Notes under the pieces: model-generated
The model's input: the letters and a program-made list of their open reading frames with translations, nothing else
Told to the model about the DNA's origin: nothing
Database searches by the model: none
In this document: one piece after another, positions 9,395-18,495 of the stretch
Numbering within the stretch: the stretch's first letter is position 1
How the letters are laid out: the number at the start of each line of letters is the position of its first letter
Assembly (NCBI RefSeq): GCF_024189295.1
Contig: NZ_JAIZEN010000005.1
Span: 1-64,000, forward strand
Length of the DNA: 64,000 nt
From: Halobacillus sp. A1
GTDB taxonomy: Bacteria; Bacillota; Bacilli; Bacillales; Halobacillaceae
Direction: 5' to 3'
Translations under genes and position numbers: made by a program

Positions 9395-9422
9395 TTGACA
9401 CAAAAAAATAAAATTGTAATGT
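9395..9422 (+). promoter_or_regulatory. Possible sigma-A promoter for the cta operon
   Basis: TTGACA at 9395-9400 is a perfect -35; the best -10 at 16 bases is TAATGT (9417-9422), which is weak. This lies about 130 bases upstream of ctaB in a 344-base gap that holds no gene. In B. subtilis ctaB expression depends on ResD, so a weak -10 needing an activator would fit, but this is inference. Confidence 0.35.
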
Positions 9423-9555
9423 AGAAATAGATAGAAACTTGATTACATGATACAATTATTTTGATGTTTCTTGAGAATGTTACTTTTTTACAAGGAACTA
9501 AGACTGCTTTATAAAGATGAAACTATGAAGCAGGAGAAGGAGGGAAGATATTTCA

Positions 9556-10491
9556 ATGGACAATCCTAGAACAGCTGAATCACCAGCACCCCAAGTCATC
9601 AAATCGACTGTCCGGGAAACTTCATTTCTAGCTGACATTAAAAGCTTAATTAAAGTCGGGATCATAAACTCCAATTTAATTACTACTTTTACTGGCTTTT
9701 GGCTCGCTGTTTATTTTACAGGTGCCAGCTTTACTGATCAGTGGCTAACCTTCTTACTGACAATGTTCGGAACCGCTTTCGTAATTGCCGGTGGATGTAT
9801 TTTAAATAACTGGTATGATAGAGATATAGACCATTTGATGGCTCGAACAGACAGCCGCCCAACCGTGACGGGCTCCATACCAATTAACGTAATTAAATGG
9901 ATGGGAGTAACTGTCTCTGTTCTTGGGATTATTATATTATCCTTTACGACAATTCCGGCGGCTCTCTTCGGCGCCTTCGGATGGTTCACTTATGTTGTTC
10001 TGTATACGATGTGGTCAAAGAGGAAGTATACTATTAATACAGTAATTGGAAGTTTCTCAGGAGCTGTACCGCCCTTAATAGGCTGGGCAGCAATCGACCC
10101 AGGCTTACAATTGGAAGCGGTCATTTTATTCCTGATAATGTTTATCTGGCAGACACCACACTTTCTGGCTTTAGCTATGAAAAAGAGAGACGATTATAAA
10201 GCGGCAGGGATACCTATGCTGCCTGTTGTCCATGGCTTTCGCATGACTAAAAGACAGATAGTTATATATGTAGCTTGCCTGCTTCCATTGCCGATATATT
10301 TAGCTTCACTCGGCAGTATATTCCTATCAATAGCTTTTGCCCTTTCTCTTGGATGGCTGATCCTTGGGATTGCTGGTTTTTTCATGAAGGATGATTATAA
10401 GTGGGCAACGTGGATGTTTGTTTATTCTCTTAATTATTTGACCATCATGTTCTTAACGATGGTGTTAGTTACATTGCCTTTCCCTTATTAG
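9556..10491 (+). CDS. ctaB: Heme O synthase (protoheme IX farnesyltransferase)
   Basis: A 311-residue UbiA-superfamily membrane enzyme that adds a farnesyl group to heme b to make heme O for the terminal oxidase. The prenyl-diphosphate motif NNWYDRDIDHLMARTDSRP lies near residue 88, and a second Asp-rich loop is KKRDDYKAAGIPML. About nine membrane segments. GGAGGGA lies 10 bases before the ATG. It heads the cta cluster; ctaA (heme A synthase), divergent from ctaB in B. subtilis, is not present here. Confidence 0.95.
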   Translation: MDNPRTAESPAPQVIKSTVRETSFLADIKSLIKVGIINSNLITTFTGFWLAVYFTGASFTDQWLTFLLTMFGTAFVIAGGCILNNWYDRDIDHLMARTDSRPTVTGSIPINVIKWMGVTVSVLGIIILSFTTIPAALFGAFGWFTYVVLYTMWSKRKYTINTVIGSFSGAVPPLIGWAAIDPGLQLEAVILFLIMFIWQTPHFLALAMKKRDDYKAAGIPMLPVVHGFRMTKRQIVIYVACLLPLPIYLASLGSIFLSIAFALSLGWLILGIAGFFMKDDYKWATWMFVYSLNYLTIMFLTMVLVTLPFPY

Positions 10492-10494
10492 AGA

Positions 10495-10523
10495 AACTAG
10501 CTCATATTTTTTATGAGCTAGTT
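10495..10523 (+). other. Perfect 12-bp hairpin between ctaB and ctaC
   Basis: AACTAGCTCATA 10495-10506 and TATGAGCTAGTT 10512-10523 are exact complements around a T5 loop. No T tract follows, so it is a weak terminator at best; it could be an RNA processing or stability element separating ctaB from the structural genes. Confidence 0.6.
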
Positions 10524-10571
10524 CCTATATATATTGTTATAATTCCAAAAAAGAAAGAGAGGTATTACTCA

Positions 10572-11630
10572 ATGAGAGGTTGGATGGGAAAGCTTCGGGC
10601 ATTCTTCATTTTTAGTGCACTAACCCTTCTATTAACAGGCTGTGGTGTTGATAATCTTAGTGCTCTAAAGCCAAAAGGATACGGCTCGGATTTATTGTTT
10701 GATCTTATGATGATCAGTATTGCGATAATGCTATTTGTATTTATTATCGTTATGGCCATCTATACGTTTGTACTTATTCGTTATCGTCAGAAGAAAGGCC
10801 AGGAAGATTTCATACCTAAACAAACTGAAGGTAACAAGGCTTTGGAAGTGATTTGGACAGTTATACCGATTATTTTGCTGCTTGTATTAGCTGTACCAAC
10901 AGTTCAAGCTACATTTGATTTAGCAGACGAATCTACAAAAGGTGACGAAGGTGTAACCACGATTGAAGTTACCGGGAATCAATATTGGTGGCATTTCGGT
11001 TACCCGGATGACGAGATTTCTACTAGTCAGGATTTATATATTCCTACTGGTGAAAGAGTATACTTAGATATGAAATCAAGCGATGTCATTCACTCATTCT
11101 GGGTTCCATCCATTGCTGGTAAAATGGATACCAACCCTGGGGACAATGACAATACGATGTACTTAGAAGCTTATGAAGAAGGAGTCTACTGGGGACATTG
11201 CGCAGAATTATGCGGTCCATCACACTCGCTCATGGACTTTCGCGTCATCGCTGTAAGCCCGGAAGATTATGATCAGTGGAAAGAAGACATGCAGAATGTC
11301 GACCCTGAAGCAACTGCTGAAGCCCAAGAAGGTCAAGAACTTTATGAAAATAATTGCATGGGCTGTCATGCTATCGGAGACGGGGCAGCAGGACAAGGTC
11401 CTAATATGACTAACTTTGCTAATCGAACGAAAATTGCAGGAGTCATTGAACCATCAAAAGAAAATTTAATGGATTGGATCGTAAATCCTGAGCAATTCAA
11501 ACCAGGAAACCAAATGCCTGCAAACCTTGTTTCTGAAGATGAGGCGAGTCAAATTGCTGACTACCTATTAGAACTGGACCATTCAGATGTAGGTGCTAGT
11601 GCTTCAGAGGCAGAAGTTGAAGAAGAATAA
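10572..11630 (+). CDS. ctaC: Cytochrome caa3 oxidase subunit II with fused cytochrome c
   Basis: A 352-residue lipoprotein with lipobox LLTGC near residue 24. Two membrane helices (about 40-65 and 90-110) are followed by the CuA domain (GNQYWWHFGYP, then HCAELCGPSHSLMDF carrying the copper ligands). A C-terminal cytochrome c domain holds heme motif C262MGCH. This fusion identifies the caa3 type, which takes electrons from cytochrome c. The final residues are acidic. First gene of the tightly packed ctaCDEF set. Confidence 0.96.
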   Translation: MRGWMGKLRAFFIFSALTLLLTGCGVDNLSALKPKGYGSDLLFDLMMISIAIMLFVFIIVMAIYTFVLIRYRQKKGQEDFIPKQTEGNKALEVIWTVIPIILLLVLAVPTVQATFDLADESTKGDEGVTTIEVTGNQYWWHFGYPDDEISTSQDLYIPTGERVYLDMKSSDVIHSFWVPSIAGKMDTNPGDNDNTMYLEAYEEGVYWGHCAELCGPSHSLMDFRVIAVSPEDYDQWKEDMQNVDPEATAEAQEGQELYENNCMGCHAIGDGAAGQGPNMTNFANRTKIAGVIEPSKENLMDWIVNPEQFKPGNQMPANLVSEDEASQIADYLLELDHSDVGASASEAEVEEE

Positions 11631-11663
11631 ATAAATGTTGAGGTTTTAAAGGGAGGTTAAAGC

Positions 11664-13532
11664 GTGAGTACTGCACTTGCACAGAATCGTGGACTCGGCG
11701 CTATGATTTGGGATTACTTAACAACTGTTGACCATAAAAAGATTGCCCATCTTTATTTGGTCGCTGGTGGTTTCTTCTTCCTAATCGGCGGGCTTGAAGC
11801 GATGTTAATCCGTATACAGCTAATGAAACCAGATAATGATTTCATCTCTGCTGGTCTGTACAATGAAATGATTACCATGCATGGTACAACGATGATATTC
11901 CTGGCTGCCATGCCACTTATATTTGCTTTGATGAATGCCGTGGTTCCATTACAAATTGGAGCACGGGATGTAGCTTTTCCATTTTTGAATTCACTTGGAT
12001 TCTGGTTGTTTTTATTCGGCGGCGTTATTTTAAATGTTTCCTGGTTCACAGGAGGAGCTCCTGACGCAGGATGGACAAACTACGCGCCTTTATCTACTGT
12101 TTCACCAGGTCACGGCGTCGATTATTATGTTATGGGCCTTCAGATATCAGGTGCCGGTACATTAATCGGAGGGATTAACTTCCTTGTTACGATCGTGAAC
12201 ATGCGCGCTCCTGGTATGACTTATATGCGTATGCCACTATTTACGTGGGCTGTTTTCGTAACTAGTGCTTTGATTTTATTTGCGTTCCCGGCTCTTACAG
12301 TTGGACTATTCTTAATGATGTTCGACCGTATGTTTGGATCGGTATTTTTTGATACGGCCGCTGGTGGAAACGCTATTATTTGGGAGCACCTATTCTGGAT
12401 ATTCGGTCACCCCGAAGTATATATTCTCATACTGCCTTTATTTGGCGCTTTTAGTGATATATTCTCAACTTTTTCTAAGAAGAGACTATTCGGGTACTCC
12501 GCCATGGTGTTTGCAACTGTATTGATTGGTTTTCTTGGGTTCATGGTATGGGCTCACCATATGTTTACAGTAGGTATGGGACCAATCGCTAACTCTATTT
12601 TCGCCGTAGCTACTATGGCTATCGCGGTTCCTACAGGGATTAAAATATTCAACTGGATGTTCACCATGTGGGGAGGAAACATTAAGATGACAGCAGCTAT
12701 GCTCTGGTCTGTCGCTTTTATCCCGTCCTTTACTATTGGTGGTATGACAGGTGTAATGTTAGCTGCAGCTGCAGCGGATTACCAGTATCACGATACTTAC
12801 TTTGTAGTCGGGCACTTCCACTATGTTATTGTAGGCGGAGTAGTTTTCGGTCTTTTTGCAGCCCTTCACTACTGGTGGCCGAAAATGTTTGGAAAAGTAT
12901 TGAATGAAAAGCTAGGAAAATTAGCCTTCTGGCCATTCTTTATCGGTTTTCACCTGACATTCTTTATACAACATTTTCTTGGTCTTATGGGAATGCCACG
13001 GCGTTATTGGGTATTTTTGGAAGGTCAGGGGCTTGAAGCAGGAAACTTGATCAGTACGATCGGTGCTTTCTTAATGGCTATCGGTACTGTGATTTTCCTA
13101 GTGAATGTCGTCTATACAAGTGTTAAAGCTAAAAAAGTAAGCGGAGATCCCTGGGATGGTCGTACTCTGGAATGGTCTATTCCATCTCCACCTCCTCACT
13201 ATAACTTCACTCAAACTCCGCTTGTACGTGGTCTTGATCCACTTTGGGTTGAGAAGAGTGAAGGCAAGAAAGGTATGACACCTGCTGAGCCATTAGGTGA
13301 TATACACATGCCTAACGCATCGATATTACCGTTTCTGATTTCCCTGGGGCTATTTATAGCTGGGTTTGGATTTATTTACCAGGTAGATAATAAAGCTTGG
13401 TTGATCCTCGTATTCCTTGGTATGGGTCTTACGCTAGGTTCTATGCTGACCCGATCATTGAAAGATGATCTTGGGCATCATATTCATAAAGAAGAGCTTG
13501 AAAAAGATCTTGAAAAGGGGGCTGGTGAATAA
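11664..13532 (+). CDS. ctaD: Cytochrome caa3 oxidase subunit I
   Basis: A 622-residue catalytic subunit with 12 or more membrane helices, carrying heme a, heme a3 and CuB and reducing oxygen to water with proton pumping. Ligand histidines are in MHGTTMIF, GHPEVYI, AHHMFTVG and GHFHYVI. The start is GTG at 11664 after GGGAGG. Its stop overlaps the ctaE ATG by one base (TAATG), suggesting coupled translation. Confidence 0.97.
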   Translation: MSTALAQNRGLGAMIWDYLTTVDHKKIAHLYLVAGGFFFLIGGLEAMLIRIQLMKPDNDFISAGLYNEMITMHGTTMIFLAAMPLIFALMNAVVPLQIGARDVAFPFLNSLGFWLFLFGGVILNVSWFTGGAPDAGWTNYAPLSTVSPGHGVDYYVMGLQISGAGTLIGGINFLVTIVNMRAPGMTYMRMPLFTWAVFVTSALILFAFPALTVGLFLMMFDRMFGSVFFDTAAGGNAIIWEHLFWIFGHPEVYILILPLFGAFSDIFSTFSKKRLFGYSAMVFATVLIGFLGFMVWAHHMFTVGMGPIANSIFAVATMAIAVPTGIKIFNWMFTMWGGNIKMTAAMLWSVAFIPSFTIGGMTGVMLAAAAADYQYHDTYFVVGHFHYVIVGGVVFGLFAALHYWWPKMFGKVLNEKLGKLAFWPFFIGFHLTFFIQHFLGLMGMPRRYWVFLEGQGLEAGNLISTIGAFLMAIGTVIFLVNVVYTSVKAKKVSGDPWDGRTLEWSIPSPPPHYNFTQTPLVRGLDPLWVEKSEGKKGMTPAEPLGDIHMPNASILPFLISLGLFIAGFGFIYQVDNKAWLILVFLGMGLTLGSMLTRSLKDDLGHHIHKEELEKDLEKGAGE

Positions 13533-14155
13533 TGAGTCATGATGACGTACTCAATCCTAAGCAAATGCCACATGATCCTGAGAAAGCCACCCTCGAGGGT
13601 AAAAATAAATTTTTAGCCTTTTGGTTTTTCCTGGGAGGAGAAACTGTACTTTTCGCCAGTTTATTCGGTACTTATCTGGCTTTGAACCGTTCGACAGCTG
13701 GTGAGAATACGCCAGAAAACCTTTTTGGGTTAGAATTAGTATTCATTATGACGATGCTGTTATTAACTAGTTCACTCACTAGTGTTTATGCGATGTATCA
13801 TATGAAAAACCATGATTTCAAAAAGATGCAGCTTTGGTTAGGTATAACCGTAGCATTAGGGTTAGCTTTCTTAGGATTTGAAATTTATGAATTTGTGCAT
13901 TATATACATGAGTACGAATTTACATTCAGATCTTCAGCATTTGGTTCTGCCTTTTATACCTTAGTTGGTTTTCATGGCGGGCACGTATTGTTCGGATTAT
14001 GCTGGATTGTAACTTTAATGATTCGTAACTCAAAACGGGGCTTGAACCTTTATAATGCGCCGAAGTTTTATATTGCAAGTCTTTACTGGCACTTTATTGA
14101 TGTTGTATGGGTATTTATCTTTACTGTCGTTTATTTGATGGGAAAGGTGGGCTAA
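13532..14155 (+). CDS. ctaE: Cytochrome caa3 oxidase subunit III
   Basis: A 207-residue protein with five membrane helices, of the heme-copper oxidase subunit III family (FWFFLGGETVLFASLFGTYL near the start, GFHGGHVLFG and YWHFIDVVWVFIF further on). It stabilises subunit I and may hold lipids that guide oxygen. The ATG overlaps the ctaD stop; ctaF begins 3 bases after its stop. Confidence 0.95.
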   Translation: MSHDDVLNPKQMPHDPEKATLEGKNKFLAFWFFLGGETVLFASLFGTYLALNRSTAGENTPENLFGLELVFIMTMLLLTSSLTSVYAMYHMKNHDFKKMQLWLGITVALGLAFLGFEIYEFVHYIHEYEFTFRSSAFGSAFYTLVGFHGGHVLFGLCWIVTLMIRNSKRGLNLYNAPKFYIASLYWHFIDVVWVFIFTVVYLMGKVG

Positions 14156-14158
14156 ATA

Positions 14159-14482
14159 GTGAATAATCAATCACAAACACCTCAGCAGAAAGCCGAATTT
14201 GAACGAAAGCAGCATAAAGAAGAAATGAAGCAGCAAGTCATTAGCTTCGCTTTGATGATTCTTTTTACATTCATTGCTTTCGGAATGGTTTTACTAGATA
14301 TTGGCTCTGTATTTTTAGTTCCGACTTTGCTGCTGCTTGCAGTAGTTCAAGTTCTTTTCCAGCTTTATTATTTCATGCATATGAAAAATAAGGGACATGA
14401 CATGGTTGCCGTAATGATGTATGGTGGGTTAGCTGTTGCTATATTAACGATAATCACATTCACTACAATCATTTGGTGGTAG
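14159..14482 (+). CDS. ctaF: Cytochrome caa3 oxidase subunit IV
   Basis: A 107-residue small subunit with a charged N-terminal 30 residues and three membrane helices; the last part (YYFMHMKNKGHDM then hydrophobic) is typical of bacterial subunit IV. The start is GTG at 14159, the ribosome site lying inside the end of ctaE. Last structural gene before a strong terminator. Confidence 0.92.
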   Translation: MNNQSQTPQQKAEFERKQHKEEMKQQVISFALMILFTFIAFGMVLLDIGSVFLVPTLLLLAVVQVLFQLYYFMHMKNKGHDMVAVMMYGGLAVAILTIITFTTIIWW

Positions 14483-14487
14483 AGAGC

Positions 14488-14516
14488 AAAAAGACCGGAA
14501 TTTCCGGTCTTTTTTG
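14488..14516 (+). terminator. Terminator after ctaCDEF
   Basis: AAAAGACCGGAA and TTCCGGTCTTTT form a nearly loopless hairpin followed by T residues, ending the oxidase structural operon. Confidence 0.85.
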
Positions 14517-14651
14517 TTTGCCTTTATAGAAGGTAGAACTTTATGTCCAATTTATGAACAATAGAAAAATGTCTTAAGCAAGGCTCGTTTTTTATCCTGA
14601 TATTCGTTAGAATAGAGTAGAACAAGTATAGGAAACTGGGGTGAGCTACAA

Positions 14652-15551
14652 ATGTGGTTAGAACTTCAAATTTTTGGATTTCGTGCATTATGGAGTCCTT
14701 ATTATTTAGTATTCATTATAGCTTTAGCTGCTATTTATTTTTATGTCACTGGACCTAAACGTAAAAAGGGAGAAGAACGTCCTACCGTTGGTCAGCAACT
14801 GATGTTTTATTCCGGACTACTTTTACTTTATATCATCAAAGGGTCGCCTGTAGATTTATTGTCCCATATCATGTTCACAGCTCACATGACGCAAATGGCG
14901 TTATACTATCTGCTTTTCCCTATATTGATCATTAAAGGTATCCCTGTATGGATTTGGAGAAAAGTATTTAGCGTGCCTATTCTGAGCAGCTTCCTGCGTA
15001 TCGTTACCAAACCTTTATTAGCTTTGATTGTATTTAATGGAGCGTTTTCCATTTATCACATGCCTGTATTATTTGATTACGCAAAGTCTAATGAAGCTGC
15101 CCATACCATAATTACAACACTTATTTTACTTACGGCATTCTTTATGTGGTGGTCCGTTTTCACACCATTGAAGGAAATGGATCGCTTAAGTCCGATATTA
15201 AAGATAGGTTTTATATTTGCTAATGGGATATTAATTACACCTGCATGCGGTTTGATCATTTTTGCTGGTACTCCTTTATATGAAACGTATACGCAATCTG
15301 GCGCCTGGATGCAGGCGATGAGTTTATGCGTTCCTGCGGATGTATTGAATGGTATTTCCAGCTCACTTAGTGGTCCTGAATATTTTACTCCTATGCCTTT
15401 AGTGGAAGACCAGCAGCTTGGTGGAATCATAATGAAAATTACACAGGAGATTATTTTCGGTGTAATGATTGCCCGGATATTCTTTACATGGTTCAATCGA
15501 GAAAGAGACACGATCGATCCACTTCCTGCAAACATTCAAACAGAATCTTAG
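14652..15551 (+). CDS. ctaG: Cytochrome c oxidase assembly factor CtaG
   Basis: A 299-residue protein with seven or so membrane helices, matching the Bacillus caa3_CtaG family (unrelated to the Cox11-type CtaG of proteobacteria). It is needed to assemble active caa3 oxidase, probably for copper delivery to CuB; conserved His and Met residues in SHIMFTAHMTQMALYYLLFP fit metal handling. It has its own upstream region after the ctaF terminator. Confidence 0.92.
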   Translation: MWLELQIFGFRALWSPYYLVFIIALAAIYFYVTGPKRKKGEERPTVGQQLMFYSGLLLLYIIKGSPVDLLSHIMFTAHMTQMALYYLLFPILIIKGIPVWIWRKVFSVPILSSFLRIVTKPLLALIVFNGAFSIYHMPVLFDYAKSNEAAHTIITTLILLTAFFMWWSVFTPLKEMDRLSPILKIGFIFANGILITPACGLIIFAGTPLYETYTQSGAWMQAMSLCVPADVLNGISSSLSGPEYFTPMPLVEDQQLGGIIMKITQEIIFGVMIARIFFTWFNRERDTIDPLPANIQTES

Positions 15552-15623
15552 GTCGGAAATAATTCGTTAATAAACGTATTTCGGCTCCTTATTCTGTAAG
15601 CTTTTAAAGAGGAGAAAACATCT

Positions 15624-16079
15624 ATGCCTTTATTGCCGACATTGAGTACATTTTTTATAGTAGTAAGCGCAATTCTTGTAGCTTTCGGTTGGGTGTTTAT
15701 CGCTAAAGATAAAAGGAAAGCCCACAAACGAACTATGGTAGCTGCATCGATCAGTGCTCTTACTTTTTTTATCATATACGTAAGCCGTACAATTTTTGTC
15801 GGGAACACAAGCTTCGGAGGTCCCGACCAAATAAAAACTTACTATACCATCTTTTTAATCTTTCACATCATTTTGGCTACCACGGGCGGAGTGTTCGGAT
15901 TAGTCACATTGAATTTGGCTTTAAAAAGGAAGCTCCCTAAACATAGAAAAATCGGCCCTGTCACTAGTGTCATTTGGTTTTGTACAGCTATTACAGGCGT
16001 CATGGTTTATTTACTGTTATACATTATTTATGATGGGGGAACAACAACGAGTATGCTTAAAGCTATTTTCGGCTTCTAG
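15624..16079 (+). CDS. ctaM: DUF420 membrane protein (CtaM/YozB-like)
   Basis: A 151-residue protein with four membrane segments and the DUF420 signature (KRKAHKRTMVAASISALTFF, then the His-containing HIILATTGG and KHRKIGPVT). The Staphylococcus aureus member CtaM and B. subtilis YozB are required for heme A-containing oxidase maturation, so placement directly after ctaG supports a role in oxidase assembly. GAGGAGA precedes the ATG. A terminator follows at once. Confidence 0.82.
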   Translation: MPLLPTLSTFFIVVSAILVAFGWVFIAKDKRKAHKRTMVAASISALTFFIIYVSRTIFVGNTSFGGPDQIKTYYTIFLIFHIILATTGGVFGLVTLNLALKRKLPKHRKIGPVTSVIWFCTAITGVMVYLLLYIIYDGGTTTSMLKAIFGF

Positions 16080-16110
16080 ACAGTCAGAATCATCTGGCTG
16101 TTTTTTTTAT
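16080..16110 (+). terminator. Terminator after ctaM
   Basis: CAGTCAGA 16081-16088 pairs with TCTGGCTG 16093-16100 (one wobble), followed by eight T residues. Confidence 0.8.
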
Positions 16111-16194
16111 GATTTTGTTTAATAAGTATAGGAAACAGGTATACAGGTGACTATGACTAGTATATTACATAAAGGAAAGGGAGTAAGAAAGTAG

Positions 16195-16737
16195 ATGGAA
16201 TTCTCATCCGCTCGAATTAAATTCGTCCCGATAACAGTAGAGTTGGCTCAAACGATAATGAAGAATCCTTTAGGATTTTATTACAAATACAAGCTTCCCT
16301 GGAATAAAAGCTGGCCGCACGATGGTTTGAAGGCGATGCTGCCTTTCTATGCAGAAGCTTTAGAAAAGGATTCTCAAGTACTGGGTTTCGGGCCGTGGAT
16401 TATGATTGATGTCGATCAAGAACTAGTGATAGGAGATATAGGGTTTAAAGGACCCCCTGATGAAGATGGGATGATCGAAGTGGGGTATCATGTAGTAGAA
16501 AATGAGCGAAACAAGGGCTACGCTACAGAAGCTGTTAGAGCGATGTGTGAGTGGGGATTCTCACATGATAAAGTACGTAGCATCGAGGCTCAATGCGGTA
16601 AGCGGAATATTCCCTCTCAAAAGGTTTTGATTAATAATGGCTTTTCCCAAACTCTAATGAACCGTGATATGTTCACTTTTGAGAAGAAGAAACAAAAGAG
16701 AAACAATAAAAAATCAGAGTTTAATCAAGAAATGTAA
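16195..16737 (+). CDS. GNAT-family N-acetyltransferase
   Basis: A 180-residue RimJ/RimL-like acetyltransferase: EVGYHVVENERNKGYATEAV is the acetyl-CoA-binding motif A (about residues 99-118), and CGKRNIPSQKVLINNGF is motif B. It would transfer an acetyl group from acetyl-CoA to an amine; the substrate is unknown. The C-terminal 20 residues are basic. Convergent with the next gene across a shared hairpin. Confidence 0.82.
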   Translation: MEFSSARIKFVPITVELAQTIMKNPLGFYYKYKLPWNKSWPHDGLKAMLPFYAEALEKDSQVLGFGPWIMIDVDQELVIGDIGFKGPPDEDGMIEVGYHVVENERNKGYATEAVRAMCEWGFSHDKVRSIEAQCGKRNIPSQKVLINNGFSQTLMNRDMFTFEKKKQKRNNKKSEFNQEM

Positions 16738-16776
16738 AAAACCTTTCTCCATTCTAAGTATGGAGAAAGGTTTTTT
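16736..16776. terminator. Bidirectional terminator
   Basis: AAAAAACCTTTCTCCAT and ATGGAGAAAGGTTTTTT flank a short loop, giving a T run on both strands between convergent genes. Confidence 0.88.
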
Positions 16777-16785
16777 CGATTCATA

Positions 16786-17844
16786 TTATAATTTGAAGTT
16801 CAATTTAATGATCCCTGCTTCTTTAGCTGAATTAAAAGCGATGACAAGTAGAGGCCCCAATATAAAACCTAAAATTCCTATAAGTTTGAGGCCGATATAC
16901 ATAGCAATGAGCGTGGCAAGAGGAGACAATCCTATATGTCTTCCCATGACTTTCGGTTCAACTGTTCTGCGGATAGCCAGTAAAACAATAGCCAGCACGG
17001 CTAATTGTCCCCCCATAGTAAAATCTCCTGTAATGAACATATAAAGTGCCCACGGCCCTAAAATCACGATAGACCCGATGATAGGGATGAAATCAACAAT
17101 CCATACGATCAGAGACATGACAATAGCTACTTCAGGCGATATGAATAATAATCCGATGAGACAGACGAAGAATATTATGATGCTTACTAAAAATTGTGCC
17201 TTTAAAAAGCCGAAAACAACATAAGAAAGACGTGCATTCATAAATTTTACTTTTTCTGAAGTGGCTTCCGTGAAATTACTATGCATTTTATCTTTAAGAC
17301 GCGGCAGTTCCAGCATAAAAAGAAATAATGCAATTAAATAAACAAGGAAGCTCACTAAGTATTCTGGAATTTTTGCCGCAAAAGCAGCTATGTTGCTGAG
17401 CTGCAGCTTCTGGCTCAGCGTTTGTGTTGTCGAGTCGATTGTATTCATAAGTTCTAAGGAAACTTTATCGACGAATTCCTGGGGCATATTTTGTGAAAAG
17501 CTGTTCATATCATTTTGCCAATTTAGCAGCACGTTGTTGATCTGGTTGATGTACATCGGTGTATTATCTGCTAATTCAACAATTTGAGTTACTGCACGTG
17601 TAACCGTATAGGCGCCGAGCATAAATATCATCACTAAAAATAACAAAAATGCAATAGTAGCAGCCATTTTTCGATTAAGTCTGAATTTAAACTGCATCCA
17701 GCGGACTGCTGGGTTTAAGAATAATGCAGTAATAAAGGCGATGATTAATGGAACGGATACGGGAAGTATAAAATAACCCGCTATGATGAATAAAAGTGCT
17801 AAGAAGATCAGTATCCACTGACGTTTACTAAGGTAGCGGAACAA
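16786..17844 (-). CDS. AI-2E/YtvI-family membrane permease
   Basis: A 352-residue protein with seven to eight membrane helices and a soluble stretch near residues 80-150; the C-terminal LVWIVDFIPIIGS and EPKVMGRHIGLSPL blocks define the AI-2E/UPF0118 family. The length and sequence resemble the sporulation permease YtvI of bacilli, but other paralogues look similar, so no symbol is given. The start is TTG, 9 bases after GAGGGGGAT. Confidence 0.75.
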   Translation of the reverse strand: MFRYLSKRQWILIFLALLFIIAGYFILPVSVPLIIAFITALFLNPAVRWMQFKFRLNRKMAATIAFLLFLVMIFMLGAYTVTRAVTQIVELADNTPMYINQINNVLLNWQNDMNSFSQNMPQEFVDKVSLELMNTIDSTTQTLSQKLQLSNIAAFAAKIPEYLVSFLVYLIALFLFMLELPRLKDKMHSNFTEATSEKVKFMNARLSYVVFGFLKAQFLVSIIIFFVCLIGLLFISPEVAIVMSLIVWIVDFIPIIGSIVILGPWALYMFITGDFTMGGQLAVLAIVLLAIRRTVEPKVMGRHIGLSPLATLIAMYIGLKLIGILGFILGPLLVIAFNSAKEAGIIKLNFKL

Positions 17845-17885
17845 TTTTTGTAAATCCCCCTCTCTATAAATTCGTTGACATTGCT

Positions 17886-17921
17886 CTAAAAAAGCCGCTC
17901 ACCAAACAAGGTGTGCGACTT
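17886..17921 (-). terminator. Terminator after the yugN-like gene
   Basis: On the minus strand GTCGCACACC and GGTGAGCGGC form a hairpin followed by six T residues. It separates the yugN-like gene from the permease gene downstream. Confidence 0.8.
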
Positions 17922-17938
17922 ATTCTGTATGCTGATGA

Positions 17939-18307
17939 CTATGATTTTTGATGCTGAACTACAGCTTCTTGTAGGTTGTGAACGGCTTTATTCGCTCTTT
18001 CGATTAAACTTGAGGTGAATTCCTCTTGTTCGCCATACTCAACACCGTGTGGATAATAATGTTTTCCTAGCAGAGGGGTAACTAATTGAATGACAGCGTT
18101 CCCACGGTCTACGTCCCCTTCTATGGCATAACCTTGAATTCGAATGTAGTACGTGACGTTTTTTTCTGGAGAGTCTACCTTATAATCATAAGTCACTCGT
18201 TCGTAGTCCCAAGATCCACCTAAAATAAATCCATTGCTTTCCATAATGTGGGTCAAAGGCTTTAAATCACAGACTAGTCCTTCGATCCCAGTACCTTCAA
18301 GTTTCAT
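17939..18307 (-). CDS. YugN-like protein
   Basis: A 122-residue soluble protein matching the YugN-like family (GSWDYERVTYDYKVDSP, then LLGKHYYPHGVEYGE), whose function is unknown. The ATG at 18307 is chosen since GAGGTGACAGG directly precedes it; an upstream in-frame ATG at 18340 adds 11 residues without a ribosome site. Monocistronic, with its own terminator. Confidence 0.7.
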   Translation of the reverse strand: MKLEGTGIEGLVCDLKPLTHIMESNGFILGGSWDYERVTYDYKVDSPEKNVTYYIRIQGYAIEGDVDRGNAVIQLVTPLLGKHYYPHGVEYGEQEEFTSSLIERANKAVHNLQEAVVQHQKS

Positions 18308-18431
18308 TCCTGTCACCTCGCAAATTTTATGTATATGCATTCATTTTAATATGAAACAGAGGAAGTAGCAATTTTTAGAATTCCTCGTATCGCGCCATTT
18401 AATTATACTATAAATTAATGGTGTTTGCATG

Positions 18432-18455
18432 ATTTAATCGTTCTGATTCGGGGAT
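18432..18455 (+). promoter_or_regulatory. Possible sigma-B promoter for ylbB
   Basis: ATTTAA (18432-18437), 12 bases, then GGGGAT (18450-18455) matches the sigma-B consensus GTTTAA-N12-14-GGGTAT at 10 of 12 positions, 40 bases upstream of the CBS-domain gene. Pattern match only. Confidence 0.35.
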
Positions 18456-18495
18456 ACTAACCAGTGAAATTTGAATAAATGAGGAGGATTTTTTC

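Noticed and set aside
15077-15535. 152-codon antisense frame inside ctaG
   Set aside because: Complement of a membrane protein gene; no start signals or recognisable domain.
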